A stretch of 64,000 nucleotides of DNA from Hondaea fermentalgiana (lineage: Eukaryota > Sar > Bigyra > Thraustochytrida > Thraustochytriidae): contig NPFB01000160.1 of the NCBI GenBank assembly GCA_014084085.1, positions 1 to 64,000 on the forward strand. Reading direction: 5' to 3'. A program made the position numbers and the translations under genes. The notes below the pieces were generated by a model. That model searched no databases, was not told the DNA's origin, and saw only the letters and a list, made by a program, of their open reading frames with translations. Positions 22,301 through 28,696 of the stretch are shown here, in pieces (within the stretch, counting starts at the first letter, position 1; the number at the start of each line of letters is the position of its first letter).

Positions 22301-22880
22301 ACAAGTCGGTGGCGTCCGTGACGTCGTCGAGCACGAGGTCGGCAGACATGATTTCCGCGAGCTGGCGCTGGATGCTCTGGAAGGCCAAGCCGTAGGCGAG
22401 GCGGCGCAAGTTGAAGCCGCCGTTTTCGAGGCCGACCCAGCGCAGGACGAAGGTGCGAAAGAAAGTGGACTTGGGGGAGGTGCGCGTGACGCCGACGAAG
22501 AAGCGGGGCGAGTCGTCGGCGCCGAGCGCGTGGACGCGCCTGACGAGCTTGCGGTGCTTCTTGCCGGACTTGAGCACGCTGAGTTCCCCAGAGTCAGGGT
22601 CCGCGTGGGCAATTTCGAGCCAGGCCTCATCCACGGGTTCGCGGGTGTACATTTGCGCGTCGAGCTCGCGGCGCAGATTGCGCACGCACTCCTCCGCCTT
22701 TTCGCCCAGCGCCGCGGTCACGTTAACGCTGCCGCGGCGCTGGCCCAGGACGGCGTCCGCCATGGCGACCGAGAGTGTGCTCGGCCTCGCCTCGCCCGCC
22801 AGCGCGCCCGAGCGCTCTGCGCGCAACGCGCTCTGCCGCCGTTCCCGCGACTGCCGCCGCTCCCGCGACTGCCGCGGCAT
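19374..22880 (-). CDS. TKL-type kinase with two coactosin/ADF-H-like domains
   Basis: A 1168-residue frame. Residues about 82-205 and 228-470 each resemble an ADF-H/coactosin fold. The first has F-V-L-R-W-V-G and the second opens with R-Q-D-M-S-S-E-N-L-T-W and later has C-K-F-L-L-I-T-F-H-E-G-E; the second carries polyQ/acidic and R/S-rich inserts. Residues about 500-603 look ubiquitin-like (L-L-I-R-I-S-P start, L-Y-V-K-L-I end). An acidic and basic low-complexity linker leads to a kinase domain at about 870-1160 with V-A-V-K-R-F, H-R-D-L-K-S-D-N near 1026, D-F-G near 1046 and A-P-E-I-L, so it should be active. ADF-H domains bind actin; control of the cytoskeleton by phosphorylation is inference. 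An inner ATG at 22763 (residue 40, TCGCCATGGCG) has the better context and may be the true start. Confidence 0.85.
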   Translation of the reverse strand: MPRQSRERRQSRERRQSALRAERSGALAGEARPSTLSVAMADAVLGQRRGSVNVTAALGEKAEECVRNLRRELDAQMYTREPVDEAWLEIAHADPDSGELSVLKSGKKHRKLVRRVHALGADDSPRFFVGVTRTSPKSTFFRTFVLRWVGLENGGFNLRRLAYGLAFQSIQRQLAEIMSADLVLDDVTDATDLSRKALARLQGRQRRIDGSAVSTMGRLNVELNEQDFIARNQDLADTFNLIRQDMSSENLTWMIIGYHHPRSRRRGSTLTQQQQQQQLLMRQQEASDEDDEDDRDEDLSEDDDLEDGDNGSYGPDSGYSSQSAASAPLALPVLIASGGGGIEAFDPESGGILNTINFRPGWLYWIYARVEVDAIEGTGRFRAGSHANGQESGRSRARSDSATGEGNTMAPVAGGCKFLLITFHEGEAKPAMSLRLNEHHKLISDLFKHHVHLEATSLADLTEESVAHRLLATTDGNRIVLTVNVGSGSGSTLRRMEDNESMSAPLLIRISPHAPLSELKRRIAKSYKCSPDSVLIMRVTRKANRDVISALISSTAHARSESDLDEAFRKASSNVEVNPLEGDAETLTDMGLVSGEELYVKLIKEGSKRDSRRAVKRMGEIPLVDRRRVAVQQFLQMRQQRSRMPLFTSMRDMGFASDDEDEDDDDEEEDEEVDTFDTEEDLGVGDGDSDMLDATAEVPRPSHDEDSLTRSSSVRKMLSRGTSFLRMSSKRHAHQKRASRGHAAATHHPAAAAAPAAAAAAGEARQRPRHPMHAGILNAVQLKKVSSPTESNVATGNGSDKATLEDKSNKNLERLRKKAEQIGASFIDDEDLVVMENAVLGDGRTARVLKGVLLCKLDRMNPITQVGRKNSRAMSSSNWAQFRKESTMARAEDTSALMDAAAGLSLDDQDGEYLAVPVAVKRFTAKRVTDEVYTAFLEEITVLGRLQHECIVQILGVYIDTTTRREEGDENRPLLMICYEYMPRGSLASLRKTDLWLDVQYPYKILMARNVARGLRYLHEECVPPVAHRDLKSDNLLVDEDISIKIGDFGNSTDIKGPLTGKMGTAGWTAPEILENGAYDKRCDIFSFGVILWEFVTSEPNPLWGVPEDRYLSALRNKTSVFELPADMDPVYANLVKDCMSYDPEDRPTASEIVETLECALQRAYNSS

Positions 22881-24575
22881 CCACCTCGCGCGCGCGCCTC
22901 GCTGCAGCCGCTCGCCTGCCTCCGCCCGCGCGCCTCCCTCCTGCCTGCGCGGGCCTGGCCAGCTAGCTAGCTCGCCGAGCCGGGTTTGCGCCTCTCTCCC
23001 TTGCCTTTCCTTTTCCGCTTCCTTTCCTTTGCGTTGCTTTGCTTAGCTTTGCTTTCCTTCTTTCCTCTCCGTTGCCTTCCCTCCCTCGGCCCTCCTCGCT
23101 TTGTCTGTCCAGGAACAGACGCGCGCTCTATCCCGTAAGTATAGGCCTCCTCGCCCGCGCACCGCAGCCGGGTCCTCTGGCCGCAGGCTGGCCGCTTACG
23201 CTGCACTCTCGCACTCGCTGTCTGAGTCGCAGTCAGTCCAGTCAGTCTCAGCTGCCTGGACTGTGTATCGTTCTCCGCCTGCTCTGCGCTGCAGCGCGTG
23301 ACTGTGAGTGTTGTTCTCCGCCTGCTCTGCTCTGCGCTGCAGCTGCACTGCTCGCATCGCCCTCGCTTGGCTAGCTACAACGAGCTGCTGTCTGTCTGCC
23401 ATGGCAGCTGCGCCTGCCTCTCTCTCTCTCTCTCTCTGTGCCTGCCTGCTCGGAGCCTGCCTCTGCTTCCTCCCTCGGTCTCCCTGCCTGCCTCCCTGCC
23501 TCCCTCCCTCCCGCGCGTGCCGCCCCCCTCTGCCGCGCGTGCCGCAGCTGCCTGGCTGCAGCACGTGCTGCAAGCCAGCCAGCCTGCCGCCGGGAGCCGC
23601 AAGAGGCCGCGCGCCGCGCTGCACTTGGCGGACCGGACTGCACAGCACTGCACCGGCGTTCGTCCGCGGTTCGAGCCGAGCCGCAGCAGCCGCAGCAGCC
23701 GCACCGCGCCAGGCCGCCCTCTGCAGCTGCTGCGTGCTGCACCGCTGCCGCTGCAGCAGGAGCTGCTGCTGCAGCGCAAGGACGCTGGAGCCCCGATGAC
23801 TTGACCTACGCACAAGGCGCCGCACGTATACACGCACACAACAAACACACGCGCACTCTCACTTCGCCTCACTTCACTTCGAACGAACGTCAGCGAGGCG
23901 GCGGCGCGCGCCCCCTGTCATGGATAGATAAGATAGCAAGCACAACGCACGCGTTCCCAGCTGAGCAGCTGCAGGTCGAGCGAAGGAGGGAGGAAGGATA
24001 GCGTCTGCAGCTGCGAGCAGCGCAACAGCATCCAACAAGCACACCTGGCTGCGCCCTTCTGGCTGGTTCACTGTCAATTCAGCCATGCTCGCTCCCATGG
24101 TCTCTCCGCATGGGTGCAGTGCGCAGCCGCTGCTGTGCCAGAAGTCAACCTGTCAGAGAGAGTTCAAGATCAAGTCCAACTTGCTTGGTTGCTTGGTTGC
24201 TTGGTTGCTTGGTTGCTTTCTTGCTTACTGCTGCAGTGGGAGCAAGATCAAACGAAACTTGTTGTTGTGAGCTGCAGCTGCGCTGCGCTGGGCTGAGCGG
24301 AGGCGGCACAGCAGCCAGCTGCACAGCCACTGCCAGGTCTGACGTCTGCCAGCCAGGAGGTGAAAACCTCATCAACTTCGAGGCAAGGTCGATGGCGTTG
24401 CGGCCAAAGGCCGCGCTGCCGCCGCCGCTCCCTTCATGATGAACTAACGCTCTCGCCTTCCGCAACCGTGCAGCGGCCGACGGTTGCGACCCGCAGCAAC
24501 TCGGCAAAAGCAGTGCAGACGAAAGCAGAACGAACACTCAACAGCAAAGCTTGCAGCGCCGCGGGCAGCCGCGCC
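22881..24575. other. Divergent promoter region, low complexity
   Basis: Between the kinase (minus) and SET-protein (plus) starts. It is rich in CTG/CAG/TCTC tracts, with a near-duplicated block at 23267-23345 (gttctccgcctgctctg twice) and (TTGCTTGG)n at 24181-24225. Frames on both strands are open only because of composition. A GTAAGT at about 23139 could be a 5' UTR donor. No gene was seen. Confidence 0.45.
24181..24225. repeat. Microsatellite (TTGCTTGG)n
   Basis: Four to five head-to-tail copies of an 8-bp unit in the 5' flank of the SET-domain gene. Confidence 0.85.
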
Positions 24576-25883
24576 ATGCCCGGCGAGCAGCGGAGACAAG
24601 ACGTTGCGGCCCCGCCCGCGGCCCCGCGAGCAGCAGCAGCAGCAGCAGCAGCTGCGCCGCCCGCCGAGGCAAATGCACCGTCGCCGCCTGAGGCGAGCGG
24701 CCTGCTGGCGTCCATCTCGACGTCCTTTAGCAGCGCCGCCGCCGTCGGCTCGCCCTCCGCCAAAGCCCCCAAGGTGAGCGTGCGGGACTCGGGCGTGCCC
24801 CAGGCAGGCAAGGGCCTCTTTGCTACAGAACCCATTGCCCCCGACGAGCTCGTCGCAGAGTACGCTGGCAGGATACTCACCCTCGCCCAAGCCAAGGTGC
24901 TGCGCAACCGCATGTACCTCAAAGCCGTCACGCTCAATCGCCACATCGACGCCGCCGGACCCGAAGGCTCCGTGGCCAAGTTCATCAATGATCACACGGA
25001 CGCCACGAAACACAACGTCAAGTTCTGCAAGGTGGGAAACCAGATACTCGTACGCGCAAAACGAGCCATCGAGCCCGGCGAGGAGCTCTTTGTCGACTAC
25101 GGACGCGGCCACTGGCTCTTCTGCGGCAGTGCAGCCTTTCTCGGGCTCCGCATCGCCACGGGTCTCGACGCGCGCTTCCCGGCGCAACAACCTCTGCTCC
25201 TCGCAACGCGCCCTCTGGCCGCCCACGAGGTCGTCTGCTGTCTCAGCTCTCCCGCCATGGCCGACGTCGACCGTCTCAGCGCCGCCGTGGCCTTTGCGCC
25301 CTCCGTGGGCAGCGACCTCGACCTCGCCGCGAATTGCAGGCTCAAGCCCAGTCCCTTTGTACAAAATACCGTCATGGTCACCTCGCTGCGGCCCATCGCC
25401 AACGGCGAGACCATTGTTGTGCGTGCCCAGGACCGATTAGCCATTGCCGTGTCCTCGCGAAACGACGCTCGTGGCATGGGCGCCTTCGCGCGCGAACGTC
25501 TCGAGCAGGGCCAGGTCCTTGGCATCCTCACCGGGGCGCGTCTCCGCGGCATGTCGGCTCTTCAAGAAATCTTTCTGCACAAACGTGGCGCCGCTCCCCA
25601 CATTCTGCCCGTAGAGCCCCAGGACGACCTCTTTGTGGATCCCACCGACGAAAAGGGCAGGATCTGGCCCTTTAAAGACCCACATGTTAGCTTTATTAGC
25701 CGTAATCCGGACCCAGACGCCGTCAATTGCGCTGTCCTTCGCGACACCTCCTCTAATTCCGGAGCCGAGGACGATCTCTTAAAGGTCATCGTTACAAGAG
25801 CGATTGCGGCGGGCCAAGAAGCATTTCTTCCTGCGCACGCAGACTTGGATGCTGCGGTTGCAAAGTTAGATGTGCTTGTTTGA
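24576..25883 (+). CDS. SET-domain protein with a second SET-like half
   Basis: A 435-residue intronless protein. After an alanine/proline-rich leader, residues about 66-178 form a SET domain: G-K-G-L-F-A near 79, E-L-V-A-E-Y-A-G, and G-E-E-L-F-V-D-Y-G near 168. The usual N-H-S-C-x-P-N is altered to N-D-H-T-D-A-T-K-H-N, so SAM use is uncertain. Residues about 275-425 repeat the plan more weakly (A-R-G-M-G-A-F-A near the start, A-I-A-A-G-Q-E-A-F near the end), which suggests a degenerate second SET domain. There is no pre-SET or post-SET cysteine cluster. Lysine methyltransferase or a methyl-lysine reader are both possible; the substrate is unknown. The earlier in-frame sequence from 24360 is less likely because M at 24576 precedes the conserved part directly. 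Confidence 0.8.
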   Translation: MPGEQRRQDVAAPPAAPRAAAAAAAAAPPAEANAPSPPEASGLLASISTSFSSAAAVGSPSAKAPKVSVRDSGVPQAGKGLFATEPIAPDELVAEYAGRILTLAQAKVLRNRMYLKAVTLNRHIDAAGPEGSVAKFINDHTDATKHNVKFCKVGNQILVRAKRAIEPGEELFVDYGRGHWLFCGSAAFLGLRIATGLDARFPAQQPLLLATRPLAAHEVVCCLSSPAMADVDRLSAAVAFAPSVGSDLDLAANCRLKPSPFVQNTVMVTSLRPIANGETIVVRAQDRLAIAVSSRNDARGMGAFARERLEQGQVLGILTGARLRGMSALQEIFLHKRGAAPHILPVEPQDDLFVDPTDEKGRIWPFKDPHVSFISRNPDPDAVNCAVLRDTSSNSGAEDDLLKVIVTRAIAAGQEAFLPAHADLDAAVAKLDVLV

Positions 25884-26450
25884 TTTGATGTGAGTGAATC
25901 GGATAATCCAAGTCGTTGCTGTTCGCCATTTCGAGGATTCGTATTTTTTGTTCCAATACGTGAAAAGGGTGCGGCAGTGGCCCTCCTCTCCTGTGGTTTG
26001 TCGCAAGCGAGGCAACAACAAGTAAAGCGTCGCACATCACTTTCACTTGTAAGGTGCTTTCTTTGCTTCCAAATGTAAAACAGGCGCAAAGCTTCTTCAT
26101 GTTTTATCTTTTCTCTTTCCCCCCTCCCGTTGATGGGTGCATGGACGACAAGTGCAAAGCGGCGTCAAAAGAGGAGATATAAATTGACTTATGGTTCTCA
26201 GCCGCATTTCGTCGCAATTATCTCCTCCGTTCCTTGCGCAACCATCTCTTCCATGACAAGCGAGAATTATTTCGTCCCCGCCAAGAGCAAAAGAGGTTTC
26301 GTCGAATCATTCGGCGAGACATGCAACGAGTCAAGCGCCACACGCCTCCACACGGGCCCTAATAATAAATAATAGGACAAAAGATGCGAGAACAGACCAT
26401 TTCTGATCGTCAAATTGAGAAAGTGAGAGAGAGAAAACAAAAACATTCAG
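25884..26450. other. Convergent intergenic region
   Basis: Holds the 3' ends of the SET-protein gene (plus) and the SYLF-protein gene (minus). Short frames only; nothing else recognised. Confidence 0.5.
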
Positions 26451-28238
26451 TCAAAATAGACTCTTGGCCTTTTTCAGATTGTCACGCTTCCACTTTGGCA
26501 TAGCGTTAAACTCAGCTCGTCCCATTCCAAACGCCCGCTGAAAGTCCTCGTCGCGAAGGTACTCGTCCAATCTCCGCGGATCCATATCCGGGACCTCCCG
26601 GCCCATCACTTGCTCAAGCGTATACGACGGCGAAGGCGCGGCTGCACTCGACTGAGTGGACTGGGCAGGCGTGGCCGGTAGAGGTCGCTCCGACGCAGAA
26701 GTCTGCTTTGCCAGTCCGGCTACACTGGATGCCGTAGTGCTCCAGTCCCTCGTGCTTTGCGCAGACCCGAGCTGTGGGGCCGCCGGTCGCGCAGACGGCG
26801 GCCGTCGCGTAGGAGCTGGACGCGAGGCGACGCCCGGTGGGCCCGTTGCCTGCGAGCTTGACGGTGCATTCGCGCTGGAGCCTTCTTGGCGCAACGACAA
26901 TCTGCTTGAAAGCTCGCTGGCAAGATTAGGGTGCCCGGCCGGACTCGTTGACGCTGCAGCGGGCGTGGGAGACTGCTGGCCGCCCCACGTCGAAGACGAC
27001 AAAGGCTTAGGTTGCTGTTGCGGTTGCTGTTGCGATTGCGCCGGAGAGGAATTCCACGAGGATTGCTGACTACCCCATGACGACTGCTGCTGCTGCTGCT
27101 GCTGCTCGTGGCCCGCACTCGCCGAGGCCATTGTCGGCGGCGCAGCTGCTGGCGAGGCAGCAGGCGCTGGCGCAGGCGTCTCCGGCTCGGGTCGCTCCCA
27201 CTGAGTCTTGTTGAGCGTCTGATTCCAATAGTACACCTCACCCTGGTCCGTCTTGACCTCCTGCCACCCTGGCGGGAGTCCGCTCGAGGACGAAGACGAT
27301 GGCGGCGGCGGTGGTGGCGAATAGGGTGTCGCATAGGAATACGACTCCGTCTTGGCCGCAGTCGCGCCGTTGTTATCATCATACGAGGACGCATACGTGG
27401 CTGTAGGGTAGGCGCCCAGAGACGCGTTGGACTCTGCCATGGAGGGCCCCAAGGTTGCCGAGCTGTCCTCGTAATATCCGCCTTGCGAGGGCGGCAGGTC
27501 GTCGTCAAGGCCGGCCGTGGAAAACTCTTGCTGGAGAGATCCCGTGCGGCTATCGCGGTACTCGAAATCTGGCGTCTTCGAGTGCGTGACAACGCGCAGC
27601 GTGTTGTACAAGAGCCGGAGATCTTCGTTCTCCGGTGGCGTCTCGGCACCGCTGAGGATTGCGGTGGCAGACACCTTGCGTCCATAAAACTTTTTGTTGT
27701 CCGAGCTGCGTGTCACCAGGATCGATCCCTGCATCGAAAGCCCAGCAAAGGCTCCACGGCTGTGACTGTAGCTGTAGCAGGCAGCAATGCCGCCATCGCC
27801 TGCATTGACGGCAGCGTCGCCTTCGCGGCCTACCGGTCCGGCAGCTACAGAAATGTTACCGCCAAACTTGACCTGGCCCTTGCCGGAAAATGCCTTGACG
27901 GCCATGGTTGTGTTCAGGATAATCACCGAGTCAGTGACGCTGCCGCCGATCTGGGCACCCCAGCCCATGCCGACCGTGCCCAAGGAGGACGGACCGGACC
28001 ATGATCCGTCTGGGAGCCGAGCAATGACAATGCCACTGCCCGCGGATCCGGTCCAGACGAAGCCGGCCTTGATCTGCGTCACGAAAGCGATGCCCTTTGC
28101 GTTTTGCAGCACGCGCAGCGGGATACTCTGGTCCGACTTGACGAACTTGGGGTTTACGAGCTTGAGCATCACCTTGTACGCCTTGTGGATCTGTCCTTTC
28201 ATCGACAGCCGCTCGCTCGTCTTGCCCTTGGTCGACAT
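26451..28238 (-). CDS. SYLF-WW-villin headpiece protein (actin-binding)
   Basis: A 595-residue intronless protein. Residues about 25-225 match the SYLF/Ysc84 domain (G-I-A-F-V-T-Q-I-K-A-G-F-V near 49, G-M-G-W-G-A-Q-I-G-G near 90, A-Y/S-Y-S-H-S-R-G-A-F-A-G near 155), which binds phosphoinositides and F-actin in yeast Ysc84 and animal SH3YL1. A WW domain lies at 321-351 (L-P-P-G-W to Q-W-E-R-P), preceded by a polyproline run. A long Q/S/P/A-rich linker leads to a villin headpiece at about 537-595, ending K-W-K-R-D-N-L-K-K-A-K-S-L-F. Yeast Ysc84 has SH3 instead of WW and no headpiece. An endocytic or cortical actin role is inferred. The upstream in-frame stretch to 28526 looks like GC-rich leader; ATG at 28238 opens the conserved part. 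Confidence 0.88.
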   Translation of the reverse strand: MSTKGKTSERLSMKGQIHKAYKVMLKLVNPKFVKSDQSIPLRVLQNAKGIAFVTQIKAGFVWTGSAGSGIVIARLPDGSWSGPSSLGTVGMGWGAQIGGSVTDSVIILNTTMAVKAFSGKGQVKFGGNISVAAGPVGREGDAAVNAGDGGIAACYSYSHSRGAFAGLSMQGSILVTRSSDNKKFYGRKVSATAILSGAETPPENEDLRLLYNTLRVVTHSKTPDFEYRDSRTGSLQQEFSTAGLDDDLPPSQGGYYEDSSATLGPSMAESNASLGAYPTATYASSYDDNNGATAAKTESYSYATPYSPPPPPPSSSSSSGLPPGWQEVKTDQGEVYYWNQTLNKTQWERPEPETPAPAPAASPAAAPPTMASASAGHEQQQQQQQSSWGSQQSSWNSSPAQSQQQPQQQPKPLSSSTWGGQQSPTPAAASTSPAGHPNLASELSSRLSLRQEGSSANAPSSSQATGPPGVASRPAPTRRPPSARPAAPQLGSAQSTRDWSTTASSVAGLAKQTSASERPLPATPAQSTQSSAAAPSPSYTLEQVMGREVPDMDPRRLDEYLRDEDFQRAFGMGRAEFNAMPKWKRDNLKKAKSLF

Positions 28239-28696
28239 CGTCTCCGCGCGCTCGCAGCGCTCCTCCAAGTTTCCCTGAAGCGCAGCGCTATCCTCTCTCG
28301 GCTCGCGGCTCGTGGCTCGATCTCCGTCCCAGCAGAAGTGAAGCGCGCCCACCTCGCGCCAACGCAAGGGGCGGACCTCGCCAGCTGCTCTCCCGTCCGC
28401 TCTGCACGCCACGGTCTCGCGCGCGGCTCTTCTGCACGCCTGAGCCCGAGTTGCGCGAGCGTTGTTGCGGAACTGCGACTCGGAGCTCAGCTCTCGTACT
28501 ACGAGAGGAGACAGTCCGGCTTGCAATCTCGGTCATAACAACTTTCAGGGACGTAGAACGAGACAGACGGCCACCGTGCAGCAAGGTCGAACATCAACCA
28601 TGAGAGGCTGGAAAAGAAATCTTTTTCTTACATTTTGCCTTGCTCTTGGTGTTGTCAGCCATAATGATGATGTTGATGATGTAGTATATATTTATT
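28239..28696. other. Promoter of the SYLF gene and 3' flank of the PH kinase
   Basis: GC-rich near the SYLF start, then AT-richer with TATATTTATTTTACA at about 28685 just past the kinase stop. No gene seen. Confidence 0.45.
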
